Positions 25,856-33,696 are shown, numbered from the stretch's first letter. The stretch is DNA of 64,000 bases from Rheinheimera hassiensis (GCF_022436675.1 NZ_JAKUJZ010000003.1:322226-386225); one strand, 5' to 3'. Program-made: numbers and translations. The notes: generated by a model from the sequence alone, not told the origin.

Positions 25856-26965
25856 ATGCGTATAACTACTATGACCTTGCTTTACACCCGCTACCTTGTA
25901 CTGTTAGTGCTGGTTTTGCCGCTAAAGGCAGAACAAACAGATTTACGGCAACAGTACGGCCAGCACCCGGCAAATTGGCCTCAGCCGTCTTTGCAACCGG
26001 GTATAGCACTGGCAGAGCTGCAGCCTCTGCCTGAGCGACCTGCATTAACGGTAGAAAATCAGGCTAAAATTGCGCTGGGCCAGCAGTTATTTAACGACCC
26101 TATATTATCACGCGATAACAGCACCAGTTGCGCCAGTTGTCATCATGCTGACAAAGTATTCAGCGATGGCCTACGCACTGCAACAGGCGTCGGCCAGCAA
26201 CAAGGTAAACGCAATACCCCAGCTATTTTTGCATTAGAACTATGGCAAAGTTTCTTTTGGGATGGGCGCACAGCAACAGCGTTAGAGCAAGCATTACAGC
26301 CGATTGAAAACCCGATAGAAATGGATTTACCACTTGCAACAGCGTTGGAACGTCTGAATGCCGATACACAATACCGGCAGCGATTTGCTGCGGTATTTGG
26401 CCAAAGCCCTGTTACCCGCGAACAGCTGGCACAAGCACTGGTTGCTTTTCAGCTACAGCTAACCGTTCCGCAAACAAGTTTTGACCGCTTTTTGCAAGCC
26501 AGTTATCAGCTGGATAAACAGCAAAGTATACAAAGCGCGACACAAGAGCTAAACGACCAACAACTGCTAGGGTTGCATTTATTCCGTACCAAAGCAGGTT
26601 GCCTGAACTGCCATAATGGCCCACTGCTGAGTGATAACCAATTCCATGTTACCGGCCTCCACTATATGGGCCGGGCGTTTGAAGATCTGGGGCGCTACGA
26701 AGCAACCAGCAACCCCGCCGATGCAGGTAAATTCAGAACGCCCTCACTACGAGCAGTTACCCATACCGGCCCCTGGATGCACAATGGTCTATTTACTCAA
26801 TTTGACGGCATTATTGCGCTTTACAACGCAGGCGGAGCCCGGCCTAAACCCCGTTCAGATCTGAAACATCCAGAATTGTTTCCTCAAACATCCACTTTAC
26901 TTACCCCCTTAAAGCTAAGTAAAAGTGAACAGCAAGCATTGATAGCCTTCCTGGAAATCCTGTAA
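25856..26965 (+). CDS. Di-heme cytochrome c peroxidase / MauG-family protein
   Basis: Exported protein of 369 residues with a hydrophobic leader (LVLLVLVLPLKA) and two c-type heme sites: CASCH around residues 86-90, followed by HADKVFSDG, and CLNCH around residues 249-253, followed by NGPLLSD. This is the bacterial CcpA/MauG layout; FFWDGRTATALEQAL and the C-terminal GPWMHNGLFTQFDGII are family motifs. CcpA enzymes reduce peroxide, whereas MauG and MbnH-type relatives oxidise residues of partner proteins. The 4-base spacing from the TonB-receptor gene links it to that receptor and the lipoprotein rather than to general peroxide defence. Which of the two chemistries applies cannot be decided from sequence. 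Confidence 0.88.
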   Translation: MRITTMTLLYTRYLVLLVLVLPLKAEQTDLRQQYGQHPANWPQPSLQPGIALAELQPLPERPALTVENQAKIALGQQLFNDPILSRDNSTSCASCHHADKVFSDGLRTATGVGQQQGKRNTPAIFALELWQSFFWDGRTATALEQALQPIENPIEMDLPLATALERLNADTQYRQRFAAVFGQSPVTREQLAQALVAFQLQLTVPQTSFDRFLQASYQLDKQQSIQSATQELNDQQLLGLHLFRTKAGCLNCHNGPLLSDNQFHVTGLHYMGRAFEDLGRYEATSNPADAGKFRTPSLRAVTHTGPWMHNGLFTQFDGIIALYNAGGARPKPRSDLKHPELFPQTSTLLTPLKLSKSEQQALIAFLEIL

Positions 26966-26970
26966 TGGAA

Positions 26971-27279
26971 TCAATAATTCATCGCCACAAACAGCGGCAC
27001 TTTTAAGGTGTTATCAACCTTTTCTGGGCCGCCACACATTTCGTCATAAGCTGACTGATGTACTAAGTACGCCTGGTATATAGTGCAGCGGTCCAAAGCC
27101 TGTTTTACCTGCTCAACACTGCTAAAGCGCTGCGGTTTGTTTTCATTATCGACTAAAAATGCTTTGCGGCCGCCGTAATCTGCCTCGGCCAGATAGACCC
27201 CCATTTCGAAAGAATGAATAGTCAGCTCGTTTATCCGTACATCCTGGTGGTTTAAATGTTCTGCACGATGGTAAGGCAT
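26971..27279 (-). CDS. Small protein resembling the DUF6482 family
   Basis: A 102-residue soluble protein of unknown function. I chose ATG 27279 (MPYHRAEHL) because GGAG precedes it; the open frame extends to 27369 without a ribosome site. Pattern elements NELTIHSFEMGVYLAEA, RFSSVEQVKQAL and YLVHQSAYDEMCGGPE are those I associate with DUF6482, short proteins common in Pseudomonas and marine gammaproteobacteria; that assignment is from memory of the family pattern. It is convergent with the peroxidase gene (5 bases apart) and divergent from the REC-TPR gene. Confidence 0.65.
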   Translation of the reverse strand: MPYHRAEHLNHQDVRINELTIHSFEMGVYLAEADYGGRKAFLVDNENKPQRFSSVEQVKQALDRCTIYQAYLVHQSAYDEMCGGPEKVDNTLKVPLFVAMNY

Positions 27280-27430
27280 AATGTTGCTCCGTTTTATGCT
27301 GGCTTTTGTACTACGGACAAAGCAGTGCGGTGGATTAGCACCGCGATATAACGGTTTTTCCGGCAACACTTTACTCCGGTTAACAACATACTCTAGTATG
27401 CGTTAACTGCCTGCTTAATATGCGATAACC

Positions 27431-29086
27431 ATGGACGCCAGTTTCTTCCGTTGTAAACAAATTTTAATTATTGACGATTGCGCCCCCGTCAGAGCGTCCA
27501 TCAAAGCTATGGCGCAGCAAATTGGCTTTGAATCTATTCATCTGGCGCGTGACGCCAACGAAGCCATAGCCAAATGCCATGAGCTACCGTTTGATTTTAT
27601 TCTGTGCGATTTCAACCTGGGAGACGGCAAGGACGGCTATCAGGTGTTTGAAACCTTAAAAGCGCAGCAGTTACTGGCACCGCTAAATTGTTTTTTAATG
27701 GTCAGCGCCGAGAATCAGCGGCAAATTGTGCACGGCATGATTGAGCTGCAGCCAGACGACTATCTGCTTAAACCATTTTCTTACCAGCAGTTGGAAGAAC
27801 GGATTGTTCGCGCCATCACCAACCGTATTGCCCTGCGTAAAATTTATGTTCACCTGTTTGAAAATGACTCTAAAAATGCCATTGCTGAGTGCGACAAAGC
27901 CATTACCAGCAAGCCAGAGTTTGCTATTGCGGCTATGCGGATCAAAGGTGAACTGCTGATAAAGCTGCGGCTATTTGCTCAGGCAGAGCAGTTTTATCTG
28001 CAGATAATGCAGCAATATAAAAAAGCGGCCTGGGCCAGGCTTGGTTATGCGCTGGCCTGCTTTTATCAGGAGCGCTGGGATGACACAGAATTGCAACTGG
28101 CCGATCTTACCCAGTTTGATGAAACTAAAGTAGAAGCGCTCGACTGGCTGTCGCGGCTATATGTAAAGTATCGCCGCTTTCAGATTGCCCACAACACCTT
28201 ATACGAAGCCGTGCTGTTATCGCCGAAAAATATCACCCGGCAAAAAACTCTGGCCAATCTGGCTTCTATCGTTGGCGACAAACTGGCCGCCGCGCGTATT
28301 AACGCCAAAATCGTTATAGCAGCACGCCACTCGGTAAACGATATTGCTGACAACTACCTTAACCAGGCAAGAGCACTGGTAGACGCCGCTTATTGCGGCA
28401 ACGTGCTGGAGCGCGCGGTAACCGTAAATAATGCCGCCAGAATAGTCGATCATCTGGCAAAACGCTTTGATATTGCCAAACTTAAAGCTGAAATTACCGT
28501 ACTGCGTTGCCGTTTTCTGGCTGCCAAAGGTGAACTGGCCGATGCCAAGCAGTTAATTGCTGAGGTGCCGGTCTCGCACAAAACCAATATGAGTATCGAC
28601 AGCTGCCTTGATGCCGCCAAAGCCTACTTTGAGCTGGGCGATCTCTACGCCAGTCAAAGCTATATCGACAAGTTGCAGCATATTCTGGACCGGGACGACT
28701 TTCTGACAGAAACCCAGCGCATTATGCTGGAAATGGAGCAATCCCGGCATGAAGAACTCAAAGCCAAGCTCAAAATTATCAACGCCGAAGCGGCCGAGGC
28801 CTATCAGCGGGAAAATTATGATCAGGCGTTCGAGCGCTTTGCCGAAACCTTCGATTACATGCCAACCAACCCCACCATTGCCTTAAACCTGATGCAAACC
28901 ATGACCAAAGGTGCCAGGTTAATACCACTCACGCAGCGCTATATTCGCGCCTCGGTAAAACTACTGGCCAAAAGCGAATTAGACGAGGAAATGGCAGCCC
29001 GTTTTAAGCGTTATTTGATCCAGCTAAAAGAAATGCACCCTGAGCTTATACCCAGGCGCAGGCCAAAAGAGCGCGAAGTGTTGTAA
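27431..29086 (+). CDS. REC-domain response regulator with C-terminal TPR-like repeats
   Basis: Cytoplasmic signalling protein of 551 residues. Residues 8-125 are a receiver domain with the acidic pair D15-D16, phospho-acceptor D60 (ILCDFNLGDG), switch S92 and K114 in DYLLKPF, all intact, so it should be phosphorylatable. The remainder (about 140-540) is helical, with TPR-like units (for example RLGYALACFYQERWDDTELQLADL and AYQRENYDQAFERFAETFDYMP), giving a protein-interaction output instead of DNA binding. Similar proteins occur in Vibrio and Shewanella without a known target. No histidine kinase lies nearby, so it is an orphan. The first codon ATG follows the divergent gap of about 150 bases. 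Confidence 0.88.
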   Translation: MDASFFRCKQILIIDDCAPVRASIKAMAQQIGFESIHLARDANEAIAKCHELPFDFILCDFNLGDGKDGYQVFETLKAQQLLAPLNCFLMVSAENQRQIVHGMIELQPDDYLLKPFSYQQLEERIVRAITNRIALRKIYVHLFENDSKNAIAECDKAITSKPEFAIAAMRIKGELLIKLRLFAQAEQFYLQIMQQYKKAAWARLGYALACFYQERWDDTELQLADLTQFDETKVEALDWLSRLYVKYRRFQIAHNTLYEAVLLSPKNITRQKTLANLASIVGDKLAAARINAKIVIAARHSVNDIADNYLNQARALVDAAYCGNVLERAVTVNNAARIVDHLAKRFDIAKLKAEITVLRCRFLAAKGELADAKQLIAEVPVSHKTNMSIDSCLDAAKAYFELGDLYASQSYIDKLQHILDRDDFLTETQRIMLEMEQSRHEELKAKLKIINAEAAEAYQRENYDQAFERFAETFDYMPTNPTIALNLMQTMTKGARLIPLTQRYIRASVKLLAKSELDEEMAARFKRYLIQLKEMHPELIPRRRPKEREVL

Positions 29087-29125
29087 ACAGAAAATGTTGT
29101 AAGACAGCTTAATTTAGCACTACGC

Positions 29126-29503
29126 CTAGCTAAATATCGGTAACACATCTTGCACGGCTACCCAGCTAAGCGCAGCCAGATTAACCAGCACGGTAAGCCA
29201 GAAAACGGTAAGAAAGGCGCGCTTTTTTGATTTATGCCGTAAATAGCTTTGCGCCAGCAAAGCACCGGGCCAGCCCCCAATTAGTGATAACAACTGTAAA
29301 TTAGCTTCCGGTATACGCCAGAGGCCAGCCTGAGCCTTGCGCTTGTCCAGCCAGTAGCTGATAAAGGTAAACAGACTAATAACGGTGTAGGCGACGATAA
29401 CGTATAGCGATAACCTTCCCAAAGAGAACGCTACTGCAAGCGCCAGACTAAAAACCGTTATCAGTAATAACGGCCATCGGGTGATTTTCCTTTTTACCCG
29501 CAT
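29126..29503 (-). CDS. DUF1294 membrane protein lacking the usual cold-shock domain
   Basis: Small membrane protein of 125 residues with about four hydrophobic helices. The DUF1294 core is visible: YWLDKRKAQAGLWRIPEANLQLLSLIGGWPGALLAQSYLRHKSKKRAFLTVFW, with the conserved DK, WRIPE, GGWPGA and RHK elements. In many proteobacteria the domain is fused after a cold-shock domain; here the N-terminus is short and basic, and carries none. Function is unknown. Its start is only 7 bases after the stop of the NTF2-like gene, so the two are probably cotranscribed. Confidence 0.8.
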   Translation of the reverse strand: MRVKRKITRWPLLLITVFSLALAVAFSLGRLSLYVIVAYTVISLFTFISYWLDKRKAQAGLWRIPEANLQLLSLIGGWPGALLAQSYLRHKSKKRAFLTVFWLTVLVNLAALSWVAVQDVLPIFS

Positions 29504-29510
29504 GGCAGCG

Positions 29511-29939
29511 TTAATCTGCCTTAATCGTCGCTTGCCAGTTTACCGCCTGCCATTGGCGGTTTTTACGCACAAAAGTACCACTATTTAAATAGCGCTTGGT
29601 TTCATTAGCTGATTTACCCACCAGCACAAAGGCCACCACTGCGGTATCGCCGTATTGCATAATGCGCACATCTTCGCTGCTATACACCGTATCAATGTCG
29701 CCTGCTTTTAACATGCCGCGGCTGGTTACGCCTTGCATCAGTTCAGCCTTGCCAAAGCGGGTGCCGCCAGAGCTGGTGTAAATAAGCTCGTCAGCCCAGT
29801 ATTTATTGTGAATAGCCGCATCGTTGCGGGTGGCGCCGTCTAAAAATTCGCTTAGCAGTGCAGTAAGTTCGGCTTTGTCATCGGCCAGGGTTGGCATAGT
29901 ACAAAACAGCAGTGATATAACAATTAGTATTTTTCCCAT
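29511..29939 (-). CDS. Exported NTF2/SnoaL-like (DUF4440-type) protein
   Basis: A 142-residue protein with a signal peptide (MGKILIVISLLFCTMPTLA, cleavage before DDKAE), followed by one cone-shaped NTF2-like domain: LLSEFLDGATRNDAAIHNKYWADELIYTSSGGTRFGKAEL, then EDVRIMQYGDTAVVAFVLVGK and RKNRQWQAVNWQATI. That order is typical of DUF4440/SnoaL-like folds, which serve as enzymes or binding proteins of many kinds. ATG 29939 with GGAA upstream is preferred to an in-frame TTG at 29951. Ligand and role are unknown. Confidence 0.78.
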   Translation of the reverse strand: MGKILIVISLLFCTMPTLADDKAELTALLSEFLDGATRNDAAIHNKYWADELIYTSSGGTRFGKAELMQGVTSRGMLKAGDIDTVYSSEDVRIMQYGDTAVVAFVLVGKSANETKRYLNSGTFVRKNRQWQAVNWQATIKAD

Positions 29940-30124
29940 CAGAGGTTCCAAGATGTTGTTTTTGCTTGCTTCAGAGTAACAATTTCAGCCACTAACGCAA
30001 TATATAAAGCATATCTGCCAATTAAACTATTGACCTTAAGTTAAGTTGAGCTTTTACAGTGCCTGTGGTTTGCAACAAGCGCTTAGCTTAGTGCTTTTTA
30101 ATCTGCTTATTTCAGGAGTTTTCG

Positions 30125-31030
30125 ATGAGTTCAGCCGCACCACCAGCCCGCTGGTTTGATATTGGTTTAACCGCTGCCGCACCATTAATTTGGGGCAGCA
30201 CTTATCTGGTTACCACAGAGTTTCTACCGCCCGATGTACCACTATTATCTGCTACGCTGCGCACATTGCCGGTTGGCTTACTCATGTTGCTGTGTCTGCG
30301 CCAACTGCCGGCTAAAGGCTGGTGGGGCAAAATTTTTCTGTTAGGCATGCTGAATATCGGCATCTTTCAGGCGCTGCTGTTTGTGGCTGCCTATCGTTTA
30401 CCCGGTGGCGTGGCAGCAACGGTTGGTGCCATTCAACCGCTGGTGGTGGTACTGCTGGGCTGGGCAGTGCTGAATACCAAAACCAGCATGCTAAGCTGGA
30501 TAGCCGCACTGTGTGGTTTAGCCGGCGTCGCCATGCTGGTGTTGGGGCCAGCAGCGAAACTGGATTTTATCGGCGTAGCCGCCGCTGCTACAGGCGCTTT
30601 TGCCATGGCTTGTGGCACCTTACTGACAAAAAAATGGCTACCGCCAGCCAGCGCTATGGTATTAACCAGTTGGCAGCTAACGGCCGGAGGCCTGTTTTTA
30701 TTACCGTTGGCTCTGCTGTTTGAAACCTTGCCGGCCCAACTTAGCCTGGCTAATGTTTTCGGCTATATCTGGCTGGGCTTAATCGGCACCGGTTTAACTT
30801 ATGTTTTTTGGCTGCGCGGGGTAATGAAAATGCCGGCAGCCGCCGTAACTACCCTTAGCCTGCTTAGCCCGCTAAGTGCTACCGTGCTGGGCGCACTGGT
30901 GCTGCAACAAAAACCAACACTGCTGCAAAGTGCCGGTATGGCGCTGGTATTACTTGGAGTGTGGCTGGGGCAGCGCACCACTGTTATAGTGCCAGCTTCT
31001 GCCCAAGCGAAGCTTAAAGTAAGCAGCTGA
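30125..31030 (+). CDS. EamA-family (DMT) transporter
   Basis: Ten-helix inner-membrane exporter of 301 residues from the drug/metabolite transporter superfamily, members of which export amino acids, purines or other metabolites. It has two EamA repeats: the first with APLIWGSTYLVTTEFLPP and LLFVAAYRLPGGVAATVGAIQPLVVVLLG, the second with ATGAFAMACGTLLTKKW and TYVFWLRGVMKMPAAAVTTLSLLSPLSATVLGALVLQQ. GGAGT precedes the ATG. It stands alone; a 173-base gap separates it from the divergent NTF2-like gene. The substrate cannot be inferred. Confidence 0.88.
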   Translation: MSSAAPPARWFDIGLTAAAPLIWGSTYLVTTEFLPPDVPLLSATLRTLPVGLLMLLCLRQLPAKGWWGKIFLLGMLNIGIFQALLFVAAYRLPGGVAATVGAIQPLVVVLLGWAVLNTKTSMLSWIAALCGLAGVAMLVLGPAAKLDFIGVAAAATGAFAMACGTLLTKKWLPPASAMVLTSWQLTAGGLFLLPLALLFETLPAQLSLANVFGYIWLGLIGTGLTYVFWLRGVMKMPAAAVTTLSLLSPLSATVLGALVLQQKPTLLQSAGMALVLLGVWLGQRTTVIVPASAQAKLKVSS

Positions 31031-31034
31031 GAAT

Positions 31035-31057
31035 AAAAAAGGCGCCGCGGCGCCTTT
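31035..31057. terminator. GC-rich terminator hairpin, copy 1 (left of ParDE-type module)
   Basis: A6, then GGCGCC-GC-GGCGCC, then T3. The T-rich side lies on the minus strand, so it serves the leftward toxin gene best. An identical 23-base segment recurs at 31677-31699. Confidence 0.85.
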
Positions 31058-31085
31058 CCTGCTCGTATCGGATGTGAAATTAAAT

Positions 31086-31379
31086 TTATCTTAATTTTGC
31101 CAGAGGATCCTGCCAGCGGCTCAAAACACGCAAGATAAGCAGTGTATCTGCTGTTACCCGGTAATAAATGCAGTGCGAACGGTGCACGATACGGCGCACG
31201 CCAGTTCTGATATCACTGCAGTCTTTACCTAACAACGGCTGTGTACACAGTAAATCAAAAATTGTCAGCAGTTGCTGATAGTAAATGTACGCTTGATACT
31301 CACCGAATTCAGCCAGGGTAAAATCGGCGATAACAGCTAAATCTTCTTTCGACTGTGCCGAAAGCTGTAATGTCAGCAC
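31086..31379 (-). CDS. parE: ParE/RelE-family toxin
   Basis: A 97-residue protein of the ParE/RelE superfamily; ParE members poison DNA gyrase and RelE members cut mRNA. The pattern is ParE-like: LSAQSKEDLAVIADFTLAEFGEYQAYIYYQQLLTIFDLL (two N-terminal helices), LGKDCSDIRTGVRRIVHRSHCIYYRV (strands) and LLILRVLSRWQDP at the C-terminus. Translation starts at a GTG that overlaps the antitoxin gene end by 7 bases, so synthesis is coupled. The C-terminal RVLSRWQD agrees with ParE, where the last helix and strand contact gyrase, but the target is inferred. Confidence 0.85.
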   Translation of the reverse strand: MLTLQLSAQSKEDLAVIADFTLAEFGEYQAYIYYQQLLTIFDLLCTQPLLGKDCSDIRTGVRRIVHRSHCIYYRVTADTLLILRVLSRWQDPLAKLR

Positions 31380-31618
31380 TTACTTTTATGCCGCATTAAC
31401 GCTGCCTCCCAAATATCCAGCGGGGATGATTCGCTGACACCTGACGCCAAAGCCTGATCCAATATATCGCCCAGCTCAGCCTCAGCCTGTCGGCGCATCT
31501 GATCCTGCCTGACCAAATGCCGGATATATTCAGAGTCGTTACCAAACTGGCCGGACGCCACCTGAGCTTTAACCCACTCGTCTTGCTGTGGCGTTAAGGT
31601 AATGGTTTTACGTTGCAT
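31373..31618 (-). CDS. parD: ParD/CopG-type antitoxin
   Basis: An 81-residue ribbon-helix-helix protein that should bind DNA as a dimer and neutralise the toxin with its C-terminus. The N-terminal KTITLTPQQDEWVKAQVASGQFGNDSEYIRHLVRQDQ is the ParD DNA-binding fold; the acidic, less ordered tail (ELGDILDQALASGVSESSPLD) is the toxin-binding part. GGAGGT lies immediately upstream of the ATG. A 17-base dyad 19 bases upstream is a likely self-operator. The module sits between two copies of the same terminator. Confidence 0.87.
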   Translation of the reverse strand: MQRKTITLTPQQDEWVKAQVASGQFGNDSEYIRHLVRQDQMRRQAEAELGDILDQALASGVSESSPLDIWEAALMRHKSKC

Positions 31619-31636
31619 AACATACCTCCACTAACA

Positions 31637-31653
31637 GTATGAATTTATCATAC
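31637..31653. promoter_or_regulatory. Likely ParD operator
   Basis: Perfect inverted repeat GTATGA-N5-TCATAC (centre ATTTA) immediately upstream of the antitoxin gene, at the position expected for negative autoregulation. Confidence 0.6.
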
Positions 31654-31676
31654 GGTCTGCTAGCGGATCCGGCAAC

Positions 31677-31699
31677 AAAAAAGGCGCCGCGGCGCCTTT
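31677..31699. terminator. GC-rich terminator hairpin, copy 2 (after ivdG)
   Basis: Same 23-base sequence as at 31035-31057 (A6, GGCGCC-GC-GGCGCC, T3). It lies 22 bases after the SDR gene stop and ends the leftward ivd operon. Flanking bases differ from copy 1. Confidence 0.85.
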
Positions 31700-31721
31700 G
31701 TTCATCTCACTAGCCGGCAGC

Positions 31722-32480
31722 TTACATGCTGATACCGCCATCGATTTCCACTACCCGGCCGGTGAAAAAGTCGTTTTCAAAAATGTATTTGGCGGTATGA
31801 GCAATTTCGCTGGCTTCGCCTAAGCGCCCTACCGGCTTCATTTTCTCCAAGCGGTCGCGTGCTTCAGGTTTCATTGCATCGGTCATGGCGGTGCGGATCA
31901 CACCCGGTGCTATGGCACCCACGCGAATACCAAAACGGCCCAGCTCACGTGCCCAGGTTACGGTCATCGCCACCACGCCGGCTTTAGAGGCTGCATAGTT
32001 GGTTTGGCCCATATTGCCGCCACGGGCGACGCTGGACATATTAATAATTACGCCCTTGGTACCACGTTTAACCATCACTGCAGCCGCTTCACGGCCACAC
32101 AGAAATACACCGGTTAAATTCACGTCAATAACCGACTGGAACTGTGCCAACGACATTTTGCTTTGCAGCTCGCCGTCTTTGTATTTCAGCAATAAGCCGT
32201 CGCGCAAAATACCGGCATTATTAATCAGGCCGTCAATGCCGTTAAAATCGCTGTCGATTTGGCCAAAGGTTTCTTCAACCTGCTGTTCATTCGCTACGTT
32301 GGCAATGTAGGTGTGCACTGTGGTTGTAGCGCCCAGTTCGGCTTTGGCGGCGGCTAACTGGTCGGCATTCATATCAATTAACGCCAGTTTGGCGCCTTCA
32401 TTGGCGCACATGCGAGCCATTTCCAGGCCTAAGCCTTGCGCTCCGCCAGTGATAACGATGGTTTTGTTTTTCAGGTTCAT
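31722..32480 (-). CDS. ivdG: SDR-family dehydrogenase, probable 3-hydroxy-2-methylbutyryl-CoA dehydrogenase
   Basis: NAD(P)-dependent short-chain dehydrogenase of 252 residues. The dinucleotide loop is TGGAQGLGLEMAR at residues 11-23, NNAG follows at about 88, and the active site has the Ser in NMSSVARGG with Tyr-x3-Lys in NYAASKAG. FabG-like enzymes look the same, but position as the last gene of the ivd operon points to oxidation of 3-hydroxy-2-methylbutyryl-CoA in isoleucine breakdown, as proposed for ivdG in Shewanella. A 316-base gap containing two R1 repeat copies separates it from mmsB, so it may be partly uncoupled from the genes upstream. Confidence 0.85.
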   Translation of the reverse strand: MNLKNKTIVITGGAQGLGLEMARMCANEGAKLALIDMNADQLAAAKAELGATTTVHTYIANVANEQQVEETFGQIDSDFNGIDGLINNAGILRDGLLLKYKDGELQSKMSLAQFQSVIDVNLTGVFLCGREAAAVMVKRGTKGVIINMSSVARGGNMGQTNYAASKAGVVAMTVTWARELGRFGIRVGAIAPGVIRTAMTDAMKPEARDRLEKMKPVGRLGEASEIAHTAKYIFENDFFTGRVVEIDGGISM

Positions 32481-32542
32481 TTTTCTACCTTAATTTACAA
32501 GTATTGTTCTGCACCGACAGCCGCTGCGTACATTTTTCGTCG

Positions 32543-32600
32543 GACACGCCGTAAATACATCCCTGTAGGCTCCTCTTTTTCATCCCTGAAAAAGACGGTC
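32543..32600 (+). repeat. R1 intergenic element, copy a
   Basis: 58 bases starting GACACGCCGTAAA and ending GACGGTC. The 3' half folds as CTTTTTCA-TCCC-TGAAAAAG. It lies in the mmsB-ivdG gap (32481-32796), which holds no gene. With copy b it forms a roughly 245-base unit whose outer ends CTGCGTACATTTTTT are inverted (32524 and 32768). Confidence 0.85.
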
Positions 32601-32691
32601 CGCCAAAAAAATACATCCGCGTCTGCCTTTGAAGTAACGACCAGCTGCGTAAAAACGCAGTAGTAGCGGATACGGATGTACTTTTTTCTGA

Positions 32692-32749
32692 GACCGTTGG
32701 AGGCCATGGATGGCCGGAATCGAGCCCCATGGACGGTTTATGGCGTGTC
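32692..32749 (-). repeat. R1 intergenic element, copy b
   Basis: Minus-strand copy, starting GACACGCCATAAA and ending AACGGTC. The hairpin half is GGCCAT-CC-ATGGCC. It is nearly identical to copy d (43790-43847). Confidence 0.85.
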
Positions 32750-32796
32750 TCAGAAAAAATGTACGCAGTAGCCGCGTGACTTCACTACTTAACCAA

Positions 32797-33684
32797 TTAC
32801 TTCTTTTCAAACAGCTTAAAAATGCTGGAAAAATCCAGTTTGCCATTGCCAGCCCGCTGGTGTGCCACGTATAAGCTGCGTGCCAGTGCGCCCATTGGCG
32901 TGCTGCTTTGGCTGTGCAATGCAGCTTCCAGTGCCAGACCTAAATCTTTTGCCATCAAATCAACCATAAAGCCGCCCTGATAACCATTGGATGATGGCAC
33001 ATTTGGCATTACTTCCGGGCACGGATTGTACAGCTCCAGCGTCCAGTTACGGCCTGAGCTTTTCAGCATAATATCTGACAGCACTTTTGGATCCAGGCCG
33101 TTATCCACGCCCATCTGCAGCGCTTCTGAGGTGCCGACCATCAGGATACTTAACAGCATATTGTTGCAGATTTTCGCGACCTGGCCTGCACCCACTGCAC
33201 CTGCGTGAAACAGGTTTTTACCCATATTACCGAGCACAGTTTTCGCACGCTCAAAATGCGCCGCATCGCCGCCAACAATAAAAGTTAAGGTACCGGCTTT
33301 CGCGCCACCGACACCACCGGAAACCGGTGCATCAATAAAGGCAATACCTTGTGCAGCTAAACCTGCGCCCACTTTGCGGGCGCTGTCGGCGTCTATGGTA
33401 GAGCAATCAATAACCAGCGCTTCTTTGCTGATATTGCCGGCAATGCCCTGTTCACCTAAATATAAACCGATGACATGCTTACCGGCCGGCAGCATAGAGA
33501 TAACAAACTCCGCACCTGTTACGGCTTCTGCTGCTGTAGCAGCAACGGCTGCGCCTTCAGCTTTTACTTGCGACAGCGCCGCAGCCGATAAATCAAAGGC
33601 AGTAACCGCGTGCCCGGCTTTCACCAGATTAATGGCCATAGGGCCACCCATATTGCCTAACCCTATAAATGCAACCTTAGCCAT
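32797..33684 (-). CDS. mmsB: 3-hydroxyisobutyrate dehydrogenase
   Basis: Cytoplasmic enzyme of valine breakdown that oxidises 3-hydroxyisobutyrate to methylmalonate semialdehyde with NAD. At 295 residues it matches the family. Residues 1-13 have the FIGLGNMGGPMA dinucleotide motif; FIDAPVSGGVGGAKAGTLTFIVGG is the substrate-binding motif and KICNNMLLSILMVGTSEALQMG contains the catalytic Lys. AGGAG precedes the ATG. It lies 12 bases after the 3-hydroxyisobutyryl-CoA hydrolase gene, whose product is its substrate. The ending FKLFEKK is typical of true mmsB. A diverged relative occurs at 50396-51277. Confidence 0.94.
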   Translation of the reverse strand: MAKVAFIGLGNMGGPMAINLVKAGHAVTAFDLSAAALSQVKAEGAAVAATAAEAVTGAEFVISMLPAGKHVIGLYLGEQGIAGNISKEALVIDCSTIDADSARKVGAGLAAQGIAFIDAPVSGGVGGAKAGTLTFIVGGDAAHFERAKTVLGNMGKNLFHAGAVGAGQVAKICNNMLLSILMVGTSEALQMGVDNGLDPKVLSDIMLKSSGRNWTLELYNPCPEVMPNVPSSNGYQGGFMVDLMAKDLGLALEAALHSQSSTPMGALARSLYVAHQRAGNGKLDFSSIFKLFEKK

Positions 33685-33696
33685 GTTTGCTCCTAA

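Noticed and set aside
25856..26965. Di-heme protein as part of a methanobactin (MbnH/MbnP) system
   Set aside because: No MbnP-like partner, precursor peptide or mbnB/C genes are present, and the adjacent lipoprotein appears to lack Trp, the residue modified in MbnP.
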